Counted from the stretch's first letter, positions 18,431 through 28,180 are shown. The stretch is 64,000 nucleotides of DNA from Flavobacterium succinicans LMG 10402 (GCF_000611675.1 NZ_JATV01000001.1:186001-250000), one strand, 5' to 3'. The notes: a model not told the origin generated them from the letters alone. Translations and numbers: made by a program.

Positions 18431-21220
18431 ATGGATAAGTTTTCATTTTTAAACGCAGCACACACCGAATTTTTTGCACAATTATACGATCAGTATTTAG
18501 AAAATCCAGATAGCGTAGAGCCAAGTTGGAGAAGTTTTTTTCAAGGTTTCGATTTTGGAATGACTACGTATAATGAAGAACAGGCCAGTCTTCCACCAGC
18601 ACAAGCCATTGTTCCGTCTTCTGAAGATTCTTGTTTCGCATCCAATGCACAAGTATCAGAAAAATTACAAAAAGAATTTAGAGTTATCAAATTAATTGAG
18701 GGCTATCGTATGCGAGGGCATTTGTTTACCAAAACAAATCCTGTTCGTGACCGTCGCGTATATTTACCAACTTTAGATATTGAAAATTTTGGTCTAGTTT
18801 CCTCTGATATGGATGTTGTTTTTGATGCGGCCAAAGTGATCGGATTAGAACCTTGTTCATTGAGAAAACTTATCGGACACTTAGAGCGTATCTATTGTCA
18901 ACACATCGGTATAGAATATGTGTTTATTCGTAAACCTGAAGTAGTAGAGTGGATTCGTCAAAAAATTAGAATCAATGACAATCAACCTAATTTCTCAGCT
19001 GATGAGAAAAAGGTGATTTTAGAAAAATTAAATCAAGCGGTATCCTTTGAAAACTTTTTACATACTAAATATGTAGGTCAAAAACGTTTTTCTTTAGAAG
19101 GAGGCGAAACGATCATTCCTGCCTTGGATGCTTTGATTGAAAAAGCAGCCGATAAAGGTGTAGAGCAATTTGTAATGGGAATGGCACACCGTGGACGTTT
19201 GAATGTCCTGGCTAACATTTTTGATAAATCTACTCAAGATATTTTTAGTGAATTTGACGGAAAAGATTACGATCAAGAATATTTTGATGGGGACGTTAAA
19301 TACCATTTGGGATTAACTGCGGATAAAGTAACTCGAAATGGTAAAAAAATCAACATTAACTTGGCGCCAAATCCTTCTCACTTAGAAACTGTAGGTGCCG
19401 TTATTGAAGGAATTACTAGAGCGAAACAAGATAAGTACTATGCGGATGATTTCTCTAAAGTTTTACCTATTGCCGTGCACGGTGATGCCGCGATTGCTGG
19501 TCAAGGAATCTTGTACGAAATTGTGCAAATGGCGCAGTTAGATGGGTACAAAACTGGCGGGACCATTCATATTGTAATCAACAATCAAGTAGGTTTTACT
19601 ACGAACTATCTTGATGCTCGTTCGTCAACGTATTGTACGGATGTAGCCAAAGTAACCCTTTCGCCCGTATTACACGTTAATGCTGACGATGCAGAGGCTG
19701 TAGTTCATGCCATGTCATTTGCGTTGGATTTCAGAATGGAATTTGGACGCGATGTGTTTATTGACTTACTTGGTTACAGAAAATATGGTCATAACGAAGG
19801 AGATGAGCCAAGATTTACACAACCTGTTTTATATAAATTAATTGCAAAGCATCAAAATCCAAGAGATATCTATGCTGAGAAATTATTAGCAGAGCGAGTG
19901 ATTGACGCTACTTATGTTAACCAAATTGAAAAAGAATACAAAGATAAACTCAACGATAACTTAGAAGCTTCTCGTAAAAAAGAATTAACGGTAATTACTC
20001 CATTTATGCAAAATGAATGGAATGGTTTTGAACAAGTTTCTGCTGCTACTATGTTGCAAAAAGTTAAAACTACAGTAGACAAAGAAACACTAGACTCAAT
20101 TATCGAAACTGTTTCGAGCTTGCCTTCAGATAAAAAATTCATCAACAAAATTTCCAAAATTGTAGCCGATAGAAAAACAGGATACGATAATAACACGATC
20201 GATTGGGGAACTGCCGAAACCATGGCGTATGGTTCGCTTTTGATCGAAGGTTATGATGTTAGAATTTCGGGACAAGATGTAGAGAGAGGTACTTTTTCAC
20301 ACCGTCATGCAGTTGTAAAAGTAGAAGATTCAGAGGAAGAAGTTGTTTTATTAGATCATATCAAAGACAAAAAAGGAAACTTCTATGTATTTAATTCTTT
20401 CTTGTCTGAGTATGGGGTTTTAGGATTTGATTACGGCTATGCTTTGGCCAATCCAAATGCCTTGACAATTTGGGAAGCACAATTTGGAGATTTCTCTAAT
20501 GGTGCCCAAATTATGATTGACCAATATATCTCTTGTGGAGAAGACAAATGGAACAATCAAAACGGAATCGTGATGTTATTGCCTCACGGTTACGAAGGGC
20601 AAGGAGCAGAGCATTCTTCTGCAAGAATGGAACGTTACTTACAACTTTGTGCTCGTCATAATATGTTTGTGGCCGATTGTACAACACCAGCCAATTTCTT
20701 CCACTTGTTGAGAAGACAAATGAAAACGAATTTCCGTAAACCGTTAATTGTGTTTACTCCGAAAAGTTTATTGCGTGATCCAAGATGTGTTTCGCCGTTG
20801 GAAGATTTTACGCATGGTGAATTCCAAGAAACTATTGATGATACTGCAGTAAACAAAGCTGAGGTGAAAACCTTAGTATTCTGTACAGGTAAATTCTATT
20901 ATGACATTACTGCCGAAAGAGGTATTAATGGAAGAATGGATGTAGCTGTAGTGCGAATCGAACAATTGTTCCCATTGCCAATCGAGCAGTTAAAAACGAT
21001 TATCGCTCAGTATCAAAATGCCGACGATTATGTTTGGGCACAAGAAGAGCCGAAAAACATGGGAGCTTATACGTATATGTTAGCTAATTTTGATTTGGTA
21101 AAATGGAGATTAGCTTCGTTAAGAGCTTACGCTGCACCAGCTTCAGGAAGTTATACCAGAGCCAAGCGCCGTCATGCTGACGCCATTAAAATGGTATTTG
21201 ATAAAAATTTATTTAGATAA
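18431..21220 (+). CDS. sucA: 2-oxoglutarate dehydrogenase E1 component
   Basis: About 929 residues; the thiamine diphosphate enzyme that decarboxylates 2-oxoglutarate in the TCA cycle and passes the succinyl group to E2. The N-terminal E2-binding segment is NAAHTEFFAQLYDQYLENP. Other family stretches are GMAHRGRLNVLAN, HGDAAIAGQG and HNEGDEPRFTQP in the cofactor and catalytic regions, and LPHGYEGQGAEHSSAR in the C-terminal half. It is followed about 100 bp later by the E2 gene in the same direction. Confidence 0.96.
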   Translation: MDKFSFLNAAHTEFFAQLYDQYLENPDSVEPSWRSFFQGFDFGMTTYNEEQASLPPAQAIVPSSEDSCFASNAQVSEKLQKEFRVIKLIEGYRMRGHLFTKTNPVRDRRVYLPTLDIENFGLVSSDMDVVFDAAKVIGLEPCSLRKLIGHLERIYCQHIGIEYVFIRKPEVVEWIRQKIRINDNQPNFSADEKKVILEKLNQAVSFENFLHTKYVGQKRFSLEGGETIIPALDALIEKAADKGVEQFVMGMAHRGRLNVLANIFDKSTQDIFSEFDGKDYDQEYFDGDVKYHLGLTADKVTRNGKKININLAPNPSHLETVGAVIEGITRAKQDKYYADDFSKVLPIAVHGDAAIAGQGILYEIVQMAQLDGYKTGGTIHIVINNQVGFTTNYLDARSSTYCTDVAKVTLSPVLHVNADDAEAVVHAMSFALDFRMEFGRDVFIDLLGYRKYGHNEGDEPRFTQPVLYKLIAKHQNPRDIYAEKLLAERVIDATYVNQIEKEYKDKLNDNLEASRKKELTVITPFMQNEWNGFEQVSAATMLQKVKTTVDKETLDSIIETVSSLPSDKKFINKISKIVADRKTGYDNNTIDWGTAETMAYGSLLIEGYDVRISGQDVERGTFSHRHAVVKVEDSEEEVVLLDHIKDKKGNFYVFNSFLSEYGVLGFDYGYALANPNALTIWEAQFGDFSNGAQIMIDQYISCGEDKWNNQNGIVMLLPHGYEGQGAEHSSARMERYLQLCARHNMFVADCTTPANFFHLLRRQMKTNFRKPLIVFTPKSLLRDPRCVSPLEDFTHGEFQETIDDTAVNKAEVKTLVFCTGKFYYDITAERGINGRMDVAVVRIEQLFPLPIEQLKTIIAQYQNADDYVWAQEEPKNMGAYTYMLANFDLVKWRLASLRAYAAPASGSYTRAKRRHADAIKMVFDKNLFR

Positions 21221-21317
21221 AAGCTTTAGTGGTTTTTTGTTGGTAATTTCAAATCCGATACAAAACCATAAGCCTCAAACTAATAACCATAAACTACAAA
21301 CAATAAACTAAAAGAAG

Positions 21318-22544
21318 ATGATTTTAGAAATGAAAGTCCCATCACCAGGGGAATCGATCAAAGAAGTAGAAATAGCCACTTGGTTAGTAAAAGATGGTGA
21401 TTATGTAGAAAAAGATCAAGCGATTGCTGAAGTAGATTCAGACAAAGCTACCTTAGAGTTGCCAGCAGAAGCCAGTGGTATTATTACTTTAAAAGCAGAA
21501 GAAGGCGATGCTGTAGCTGTAGGCGCAGTAGTTTGTTTAATTGATACTAGCGCAGCAAAACCATCTGGTGTAGCACCAGTGGCAGCACCAGCACCAGTAG
21601 CCGAAGCTCCAAAAGCAGAGGTGAAAGTTGAAGCTCCAAAAGTAGCTCCAGTAGCTCCAAGTTATGCTGCAGGCACACCATCACCAGCGGCAAGAAAAAT
21701 ATTAGACGAGAAAAATATAGCTCCAGCAACCCTTGTTGGAACTGGAAAAGCAGGTAGAATCACTAAAGAAGATGCGATTAATGCAGTGCCGTCTATGGGA
21801 ACGCCAACAGGAGGTTCTCGTGGTGTAGAGCGTACCAAATTGTCTATGTTGCGTCGTAAAGTATCTGAGCGATTAGTAGCTGCCAAAAACGATACGGCAA
21901 TGTTGACTACTTTCAACGAAGTAAACATGACGCCTATCAACAACTTGCGTAACGAGTACAAAGATGCCTTCAAAGCAAAACACGGTGGAGTAAGTTTAGG
22001 CTATATGTCTTTCTTTACCAAAGCGGTAACTAGAGCGTTGCAATTGTATCCAGACGTAAACTCTATGATGGATGGCGATTACAAAGTAGCCTACGATTTC
22101 TGTGATATCTCAATCGCTGTTTCTGGACCAAAAGGTTTAATGGTGCCAGTAGTTCGTAATGCAGAAAACTTGACGTTCCGTGGAGTTGAAGCCGAAATCA
22201 AACGTTTGGCTTTGAGAGCACGCGACGGACAAATTACTGTAGATGATATGACAGGAGGAACCTTTACGATTACCAATGGTGGTGTTTTTGGTTCAATGTT
22301 GTCTACTCCAATTATCAACCCTCCACAGTCAGGAATCTTGGGAATGCACAACATCATCGAGCGTCCAATTGCTGTAAATGGTAAAGTAGAAATTCACCCA
22401 ATGATGTACGTAGCCCTTTCTTATGACCACCGAATCATCGACGGACGCGAGTCAGTTGGTTTCTTGGTAGCGGTGAAAGAAGCTTTAGAAAATCCAGTGG
22501 AGTTGCTTTGCGATAACAATCCTAAAAAAGCATTTGAGTTGTAG
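21318..22544 (+). CDS. sucB: 2-oxoglutarate dehydrogenase E2 (dihydrolipoyl succinyltransferase)
   Basis: A 408-residue E2 with the usual three parts. One lipoyl domain carries the target lysine in [14 protein letters not shown] (about residue 43). An Ala/Pro-rich linker (residues of about 85-115) leads to an E1/E3-binding domain ([13 protein letters not shown]). The C-terminal acyltransferase domain has the active-site motif [12 protein letters not shown]. It transfers succinyl to CoA and forms the core of the complex. No E3 gene is adjacent. Confidence 0.96.
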   Translation: MILEMKVPSPGESIKEVEIATWLVKDGDYVEKDQAIAEVDSDKATLELPAEASGIITLKAEEGDAVAVGAVVCLIDTSAAKPSGVAPVAAPAPVAEAPKAEVKVEAPKVAPVAPSYAAGTPSPAARKILDEKNIAPATLVGTGKAGRITKEDAINAVPSMGTPTGGSRGVERTKLSMLRRKVSERLVAAKNDTAMLTTFNEVNMTPINNLRNEYKDAFKAKHGGVSLGYMSFFTKAVTRALQLYPDVNSMMDGDYKVAYDFCDISIAVSGPKGLMVPVVRNAENLTFRGVEAEIKRLALRARDGQITVDDMTGGTFTITNGGVFGSMLSTPIINPPQSGILGMHNIIERPIAVNGKVEIHPMMYVALSYDHRIIDGRESVGFLVAVKEALENPVELLCDNNPKKAFEL

Positions 22545-22564
22545 TCAAATCCTTTTAAATACAC

Positions 22565-22605
22565 AAAATCCCAAATTCCAATACTGGTTTTTGGGATTTT
22601 TATTT
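22565..22605 (+). terminator. Intrinsic terminator after sucAB
   Basis: An 11-bp perfect stem (AAAATCCCAAA / TTTGGGATTTT), a 14-nt loop and a T-rich tail, about 20 bp after the sucB stop. Confidence 0.8.
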
Positions 22606-22633
22606 CCTTTTATTTTGGGTATAATTTTAAATA

Positions 22634-24085
22634 TTATGCCCAAAAAGGAATATACTTCTTGTACTTTCTTGAGTTACTGGATGGATCATCATCTTTTATT
22701 AATCCTTCAGTAATAGTATCCTTTATAATTCTTGATGCAATTGCTGAATTTTGTTCTTCAATTTGGAATCGTTCTCTTAAGCTTTGATTCGTCATTATAT
22801 CATTAGATACATAACGTAAACAAGCATGTTGATAACAGGCTCTAACTTTTTCTTTCTTGTCTAAATGATTAAGTTCTTTATAGCTAAACATCGTAATTCT
22901 TGTTCTTTTTTCTGAAACAATAAAATCAACAGCCGGCAACTGAAACATTTCATTGTAAAAAATTACTTTATCAATACCACTTCCCTTTTCTTCACATATT
23001 CCAAACCTTCTTAAGATATCGGCCAATTTTTCATTCCGAGAAATATATTCATCAATAAAACGTTGCGGAGTTATTAATGGAAGTCCCGGATTTGAAATTT
23101 CAATGCGGTCTGAAAATATTTCAATCATAGGAAATCCTTTTTCATTAAAATCTTGATGAATAAGAGCATTTGCAACTAATTCTCTTATTGCAATTTCAGG
23201 GTACATTTTTGTTTCTTTTCTAAAAGCTTTTCCTATTTCTTCATTGGCAGGTAATTGTCCATTGATCCAATCAATTAGTCCATCAAAGCCTACTGCATAT
23301 CCTCTTTTTCCTATTTGCTCTCTTATTGTTTCAACTTTATTTTTTCCTTTATAAACAATTACTCTAACTGCCTTTCTCCCTATCTCATCAAATTCTTCAA
23401 GATTTTTGGCTAGAAGAATAGCTCCTAATTTTGTTATGTCATATTGCTCTTTATTCTTCTTTATGAATTTTTCAGAAATAAATTTTTCGATTACGCCTTC
23501 TTGTGTATTGGGGTATGGAAGTTTTAATAGTTCAAAGTAAGTTTGAGAATTTAGTAAACTTATTATTTCTGATGATGTAACATTTGCTTTCGCAACACGA
23601 TTTTCTAACGGTTTGTCTGGAGCCTTTCTCCAAATTTTGCCTTCTTTTTCTGGAAAATCACTTAATTTTCGTGTATAACTTCCTATTCTTATATAAGATG
23701 TATGTAGAAAGTCGATAGGTCGATTCTCTGCACATGGAATTATAATCATAGATATATGTATTCCATCTTCATATTCAAACTCGTGAAACCTAAAATCAAT
23801 CTTCGGCGATAATCGATTCATTAACCAACTTTCTAATTCTTCCCCGCCTTTTTTATGTGATTTTATTTTAAAAGAGGTTCCAACAACTTTATGGGTTTTA
23901 TCTTCAATTCCAAAAACTAAATATCCAAAAGGATGGTTATGCAGGCAAGCCCCATTTGATAAAGCAGAGATGCGTTCACCTATTTCTTCAACTGAATGAT
24001 AATTTAATTTGAATTCAACCCATTCACTTTCGTTTGGTTGTTTAATCAAATCATTTACGATATTTATCAACTTTTTTTGCTCCAT
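22634..24085 (-). CDS. AlbA_2 / HATPase_c_4 putative DNA-binding regulator
   Basis: About 483 residues. The N-terminal Schlafen-type AlbA_2 domain covers residues of about 15-140 (ESEWVEFKLNYHS, GYLVFGIED). The central part resembles the GHKL-like HATPase_c_4 domain (AIRELVANALIHQDF, DRIEISNPGLPL, EEKGSGIDKV), and the C-terminus looks like a winged helix. Such proteins are often annotated as RecG-like or transcriptional regulators; some occur near defence genes. Start at the ATG at 24085; the frame extends 24 codons further without support. Four phased TTATTTGA boxes lie immediately upstream and could be its own operator. No operon partner. Confidence 0.75.
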   Translation of the reverse strand: MEQKKLINIVNDLIKQPNESEWVEFKLNYHSVEEIGERISALSNGACLHNHPFGYLVFGIEDKTHKVVGTSFKIKSHKKGGEELESWLMNRLSPKIDFRFHEFEYEDGIHISMIIIPCAENRPIDFLHTSYIRIGSYTRKLSDFPEKEGKIWRKAPDKPLENRVAKANVTSSEIISLLNSQTYFELLKLPYPNTQEGVIEKFISEKFIKKNKEQYDITKLGAILLAKNLEEFDEIGRKAVRVIVYKGKNKVETIREQIGKRGYAVGFDGLIDWINGQLPANEEIGKAFRKETKMYPEIAIRELVANALIHQDFNEKGFPMIEIFSDRIEISNPGLPLITPQRFIDEYISRNEKLADILRRFGICEEKGSGIDKVIFYNEMFQLPAVDFIVSEKRTRITMFSYKELNHLDKKEKVRACYQHACLRYVSNDIMTNQSLRERFQIEEQNSAIASRIIKDTITEGLIKDDDPSSNSRKYKKYIPFWA

Positions 24086-24087
24086 AA

Positions 24088-24172
24088 TCAAATAACCATC
24101 AAATAAGAATGCCCTGTATTTACTAGGGTTGAAGGTAAAAATACACCTATTTGTCAAATAACTGTCAAATAA
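24088..24172 (-). promoter_or_regulatory. Four helically phased TTATTTGA boxes
   Basis: On the plus strand TCAAATAA occurs at 24088, 24099, 24154 and 24165. Successive distances are 11, 55 and 11 bp, all multiples of 11. The near pair sits just before the start codon of the AlbA_2 gene; the far pair overlaps a possible -33 region (TTTG, 22 bp, TATTTTTA). The repeats are visible; binding by the gene product is inference. Confidence 0.6.
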
Positions 24173-24231
24173 GATTCTTTTTTTTGCTATAATTTGTTGA
24201 TAACTTTTTATTTGTTTTTAATAGATTTTGT

Positions 24232-24675
24232 TTAATCCTGTTTCAAATACAAATAATGATTATAGTAATCAATAATCCCTTTGCCTTTTAGGAGAATATC
24301 GGCGCCAATAATGCCGTGAACGGGTTTGGCTTTGTGTTGGGTAAGCGCTTCGTTGACGTGCGATAAGTCGAAAATCACAAGTGCGGCATCATCGGTTTTC
24401 CAGCGGCCTAGTTGCAGCTTGTTGTCGGTAGAAAGTTGGGTTAGCATTCCAGTAGCGCCTGCGCCTGCGGCTTTGGTTTTGGATTTTTTGGCCTTTAACT
24501 GAAAGAAATCGATGCCTTCAAAACCTACGCAACTACTTGAAGCGCCTGTGTCGAGTATGAAATTGCCCGCAATACCATTGATTTTGGCTTTGACCAATAA
24601 ATGCTGGGTTTTGATGATTTTGAATCGGATTTTTTGGTAGTTTTCCGTTTGTAAGATTGCGTGTAGATTTTCCAT
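24232..24675 (-). CDS. Retropepsin-like aspartyl protease
   Basis: A 147-residue single-lobe aspartyl protease of the retroviral type, which would work as a dimer. The active-site triad is in FILDTGASSSCVGF, and the second family motif is HGIIGADILLKGKGIIDY. There is no signal peptide or membrane segment, so it is probably cytoplasmic. Substrate unknown. Divergent from tatD, with a TACTTTTG box at 24692-24699 on the minus strand as a possible promoter. Confidence 0.8.
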   Translation of the reverse strand: MENLHAILQTENYQKIRFKIIKTQHLLVKAKINGIAGNFILDTGASSSCVGFEGIDFFQLKAKKSKTKAAGAGATGMLTQLSTDNKLQLGRWKTDDAALVIFDLSHVNEALTQHKAKPVHGIIGADILLKGKGIIDYYNHYLYLKQD

Positions 24676-24733
24676 AATAAAAGTGCCTTTTCAAAAGTAG
24701 CCTAAAAATTTTAAAACTACTAGGGCAAAACGC

Positions 24734-24741
24734 TAACTTTG
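24734..24741 (+). promoter_or_regulatory. -7 promoter box of tatD
   Basis: TAACTTTG matches TAnnTTTG about 19 bp before the ATG at 24760; the -33 region is not clear. It overlaps an upstream in-frame start and so supports the later ATG. Confidence 0.45.
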
Positions 24742-24759
24742 TCCCGCAAAAATGATACA

Positions 24760-25527
24760 ATGATACTTACTGATACGCATACCCATTTATATTCTGAAGA
24801 ATTTGACCAAGACCGAGGCGAAATGATACAACGTGCCATCAATGCTGGCGTTTCTCGTTTTTTTATTCCAGCTATTGACTCGACTTGTACGCAAGCAATG
24901 TATGATTTGGAGCAGGATTTTCCAGAGAATGTTTTTTTGATGATGGGCTTGCATCCAACTTATGTGAAAGACAATTACGAAGCCGAGTTAGCGCACGTAG
25001 CTTCCGAACTAGCCAAGCGAAAGTTCTTCGCGATTGGTGAAATAGGCATCGATTTGTATTGGGACAAAACGCATCTTAAGGAACAACAAATTGCTTTTAG
25101 GCAACAAATTCAGTGGGCTAAGCAATACAAATTACCTATCGTGATTCACTGTCGTGAGGCTTTTGATGAAATTTTTGAAATTCTAGAGGAAGAGAAAAGC
25201 CCAGAATTGTTTGGAATATTCCACTGTTTTTCGGGAACCTATGAGCAAGCACTTCAGGCCATTTCTTATAATATGTTGTTAGGTATTGGCGGTGTAGTAA
25301 CGTTTAAGAATGGAAAAATTGATCAGTTCTTAGACCGCATTGATTTACGCCACATTGTACTCGAAACCGACTCGCCTTATTTGGCTCCGATTCCCTTTCG
25401 CGGCAAGCGAAACGAAAGCAGTTATGTGGTGAATGTAGCCGCAAAGTTGGCTGCAATTTATAACTTGAGTGTAGCCGAAATTGCTCAGATTACTACCGAA
25501 AATTCGAAACGGGTATTTGGGATTTAA
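24760..25527 (+). CDS. tatD: TatD-family metal-dependent hydrolase (DNase)
   Basis: About 255 residues, TIM-barrel amidohydrolase fold. Metal ligands are visible in DTHTHLYSEEF (HxH), FAIGEIGIDLYW, IVIHCREAF, IFHCFSG and LETDSPYLAP. TatD proteins are 3'-5' exonucleases or DNases in DNA repair and turnover. Start chosen at the ATG at 24760 from the promoter position. The downstream acyltransferase begins 65 bp later. Confidence 0.92.
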   Translation: MILTDTHTHLYSEEFDQDRGEMIQRAINAGVSRFFIPAIDSTCTQAMYDLEQDFPENVFLMMGLHPTYVKDNYEAELAHVASELAKRKFFAIGEIGIDLYWDKTHLKEQQIAFRQQIQWAKQYKLPIVIHCREAFDEIFEILEEEKSPELFGIFHCFSGTYEQALQAISYNMLLGIGGVVTFKNGKIDQFLDRIDLRHIVLETDSPYLAPIPFRGKRNESSYVVNVAAKLAAIYNLSVAEIAQITTENSKRVFGI

Positions 25528-25592
25528 GGGGAAATGTACCTATTGTTTGCCTTTTTTTTCGTTCTTTTGTGCCCATTAAAAGTGAAAATCCA

Positions 25593-26729
25593 ATGCAAAA
25601 ATTTGACGCCATACGACCATTTTATGATTCTGAAGTAAATCAAGCTTTATCTGATGTGATTCAGCATCCGATGATGAAAGCTTTGATGAACTTTTCGTTC
25701 CCTGAGGTAGCAGATGAGGTTTGGAAGGAACAGCTCAAAAAAACACACTCTATTCGTGATTTTCAGTGTAATTTTATTTATCAATCGGTTGGAAAAATTT
25801 TAGAGAAAAGTTCCGATGGATTGACCACTTCTGGATTTGAACATTTAGAAAAAAATACCGCCTATTTGTTTGTTTCGAATCATCGAGACATACTTTTAGA
25901 CACCACTTTGCTCAACGCCACCTTGTTCGAACACGGATTGGTGATGACAGCCTCGGCAATCGGAGATAATTTAGTTAAGAAATCTTTTTTGAAGATCTTA
26001 GCCAAATTAAATCGCAATTTCTTAGTACTTCGCGGACTTTCGCCAAGAGAAATGTTGCAAAGTTCTAAATTGCTTTCTGAATATATCGGACAATTGTTGT
26101 TGCACGAAAACCGTTCGGTTTGGATTGCGCAACGCGAGGGCAGAACCAAAGACGGCAACGATGCCACTAACCCAGGTGTTTTGAAAATGTTGGGCATGGG
26201 TTCGGATGAAAAAAACATCATGGATTATTTTAAGAAAGTGAAAATTGTACCGGTTTCTATTTCCTATGAATACGATCCTACTGATGTTTTGAAAATGCCA
26301 CAATTAATGGCTGAGGCCAATAATGAAATTTATATCAAAGAGAAAAACGAAGATTTTAAGAATATTTTGAGTGGTGTTTTAGGGACAAAAAAACGTATTC
26401 ATATTCACGTTGGAAAAGTAATCGATTCCGAAATTGATGCAATTGTGGCGCATGAAGGCAATGCTAATAAACAAGTTTTAGGTCTGGCACAAGTTATAGA
26501 TGATGCGATTTTGACGAACTACAAATTGTGGCCTACCAATTTTATTGCTTTTGATTTGTTGCACAAAACGAATCAATACAGCCATTTGTATACAGAAGAA
26601 GAAAAAGCCTTGTTCGAACGCCGTTTGGAAATGCGAATTGATCATGATAATCCACAACTTTTAGAAGGGTTTTTGGCGATGTATGCAAATCCGGTGGTGA
26701 ATAAATTGAAATATACCAATGTCTTCTAA
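25593..26729 (+). CDS. 1-acyl-sn-glycerol-3-phosphate acyltransferase-family protein
   Basis: About 378 residues, of the PlsC-like acyltransferase group involved in phospholipid or lipid A acylation. The catalytic motif reads FVSNHRDILLD, a variant of HX4D with the aspartate one residue later or at position +2, as in related Bacteroidota proteins. The second block is IAQREGRTKDGNDAT, with the EGR substrate-binding signature. No clear transmembrane helix is seen. Its last 11 bp overlap the asparaginase gene. Confidence 0.8.
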   Translation: MQKFDAIRPFYDSEVNQALSDVIQHPMMKALMNFSFPEVADEVWKEQLKKTHSIRDFQCNFIYQSVGKILEKSSDGLTTSGFEHLEKNTAYLFVSNHRDILLDTTLLNATLFEHGLVMTASAIGDNLVKKSFLKILAKLNRNFLVLRGLSPREMLQSSKLLSEYIGQLLLHENRSVWIAQREGRTKDGNDATNPGVLKMLGMGSDEKNIMDYFKKVKIVPVSISYEYDPTDVLKMPQLMAEANNEIYIKEKNEDFKNILSGVLGTKKRIHIHVGKVIDSEIDAIVAHEGNANKQVLGLAQVIDDAILTNYKLWPTNFIAFDLLHKTNQYSHLYTEEEKALFERRLEMRIDHDNPQLLEGFLAMYANPVVNKLKYTNVF

Positions 26730-27747
26730 TATCAAAATACTACTAATTTATACCGGTGGAACCATCGGTATGCAAAAAGATTTTGAGACGGGAGCGCTAA
26801 AAGCTTTCAACTTTAGTAAGCTTTTGCAACGCGTGCCAGAGTTGAAGTTGTTGGATTGTGCCATTGAAACCATTTCTTTTGAAAACCCTATTGATTCCTC
26901 TAATATCAGCCCCGAGAGTTGGGTAGCTATTGCTGAGGTAATTGAGCAAAATTATGCTGATTTTGATGGTTTTGTAGTGCTTCACGGTTCAGATACCATG
27001 TCATATTCTGCGTCTGCCTTGAGTTTTATGTTAGAAAATTTAGGGAAGCCCGTGATTTTTACAGGATCTCAACTGCCTATTGGTGATTTGAGAACTGATG
27101 CTAAAGAAAATCTGATTACAGCCATACAAATTGCTTCTTTACAAGAAAATGGGAAGCCCTTAGTTTCAGAAGTTGGATTGTATTTTGAATACAAATTGTA
27201 TCGAGGAAATCGTACAACAAAGATTAGTGCGGAACATTTTAATGCTTTTACTTCTCCTAATTACCCTTTTTTGATAGAATCAGGAGTACATCTTAAAGTA
27301 AACAGCGACTTGTTATTGCCTTTGCCACAAAATAAGGTACTTAAAATTCATAAATCCTTTGACAACAATGTCATGATTATAAAAATGTTTCCGGGAATCA
27401 ATCAAAAGATACTCGAAACACTAATGGCTGTCCCTGGATTGAAAGGGGTAGTATTGGAAACTTTTGGATCCGGTAATGCTCCAACCGAAAATTGGTTTGT
27501 TCAATTATTGAAAAATGCCATTGAAGCGGGAATACATATTGTAAACGTTACGCAGTGTTCCGGAGGAAGTGTAGATATGGGCAAATATGAAACCAGTTCT
27601 CAGCTCAAACAAATTGGAGTGATTTCTGGAAAAGACTGTACCACAGAGGCTGCCATTACCAAACTAATGTTTTTGTTAGGTCAGCCTATTTCTAATGAAA
27701 ATTTTAAAAATCAATTCGAAAAATCAATTCGAGGCGAAATGGGTTAA
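26719..27747 (+). CDS. ansA: Type I L-asparaginase
   Basis: A 342-residue enzyme that hydrolyses asparagine to aspartate and ammonia. The N-terminal threonine motif is IYTGGTIGMQ, and the second catalytic motif is VVLHGSDTMSYSASAL. There is no signal peptide, fitting a cytoplasmic type I enzyme. It overlaps the acyltransferase gene by 11 bp, so the two are translationally coupled. Confidence 0.93.
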   Translation: MSSNIKILLIYTGGTIGMQKDFETGALKAFNFSKLLQRVPELKLLDCAIETISFENPIDSSNISPESWVAIAEVIEQNYADFDGFVVLHGSDTMSYSASALSFMLENLGKPVIFTGSQLPIGDLRTDAKENLITAIQIASLQENGKPLVSEVGLYFEYKLYRGNRTTKISAEHFNAFTSPNYPFLIESGVHLKVNSDLLLPLPQNKVLKIHKSFDNNVMIIKMFPGINQKILETLMAVPGLKGVVLETFGSGNAPTENWFVQLLKNAIEAGIHIVNVTQCSGGSVDMGKYETSSQLKQIGVISGKDCTTEAAITKLMFLLGQPISNENFKNQFEKSIRGEMG

Positions 27748-27805
27748 TTATTACTTTTTTCCTTTTCTAACTCAATTTTTTTTAAGTTATTTGCAAACTC
27801 AAAAT

Positions 27806-27892
27806 AGAGAGGTGTCCGAGTGGTTGAAGGAGCTAGCCTGGAAAGCTAGTATATGGGTAACTGTATCGAGGGTTCGAATCCCTTCCTCTCTG
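27806..27892 (+). tRNA. tRNA-Ser (anticodon GGA)
   Basis: A class II tRNA with a long variable arm, 87 nt without CCA. The acceptor stem AGAGAGG pairs with CCTCTCT, followed by discriminator G. The anticodon stem CTAGC/GCTAG encloses the loop CTGGAAA, so the anticodon is GGA (27840-27842). The T arm reads GAGGGTTCGAATCCC. CCA is not encoded. Its 3' end is the attachment site of the following island. Confidence 0.97.
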
Positions 27893-27894
27893 CT
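27877..27894 (+). repeat. Left attachment site (attL)
   Basis: AATCCCTTCCTCTCTGCT, the 3' end of tRNA-Ser, is repeated exactly at 53519-53536. Insertion left the tRNA intact at the left junction. The integrase gene lies about 290 bp inside. Confidence 0.88.
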
Positions 27895-27916
27895 GATTTA
27901 AATGCCAAAAGGGTTC

Positions 27917-27958
27917 AAAACCTCGAAAACCATAGTGTTTTCGAGGTTTTTTCTTTTT
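27917..27958 (+). terminator. Terminator inside the left end of the island
   Basis: A perfect 14-bp stem (27917-27930 with 27937-27950), a 6-nt loop and a T-rich tail. It ends tRNA-Ser transcription in the integrated state. The original chromosomal terminator is displaced beyond attR. Confidence 0.88.
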
Positions 27959-28006
27959 AGAATCTTTTAAAATATTCATACTTTATCAAAATTCAAGGAG
28001 TTAAAT

Positions 28007-28041
28007 CGAGACCCTCGGAAACTATCAAAATTTGGGTCTCG
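28007..28041. repeat. Inverted CGAGACCC repeats, candidate integrase arm sites
   Basis: CGAGACCC at 28007-28014 and its reverse complement at 28034-28041 lie about 110-165 bp inside attL. A third copy is at 53457-53464, about 55 bp inside attR. Their position near both ends fits arm-type binding sites of a lambda-like integrase; this is inference. Confidence 0.5.
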
Positions 28042-28180
28042 CTAAATTGTAGAGCAGTAAGGTAATGTGGTCAAACTAAGTATTAATCATAAACCAGTCC
28101 AATTACTCATACAATTTTCGAACATCTTGTTTAGTGGCAAACCTTGCGATAAATTAATGTATAATTAAAAGGTTACCAAG

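Noticed and set aside
27695..27901. 68-codon frame running over the asparaginase end and tRNA-Ser
   Set aside because: It overlaps a certain tRNA and the 3' end of ansA in another frame.
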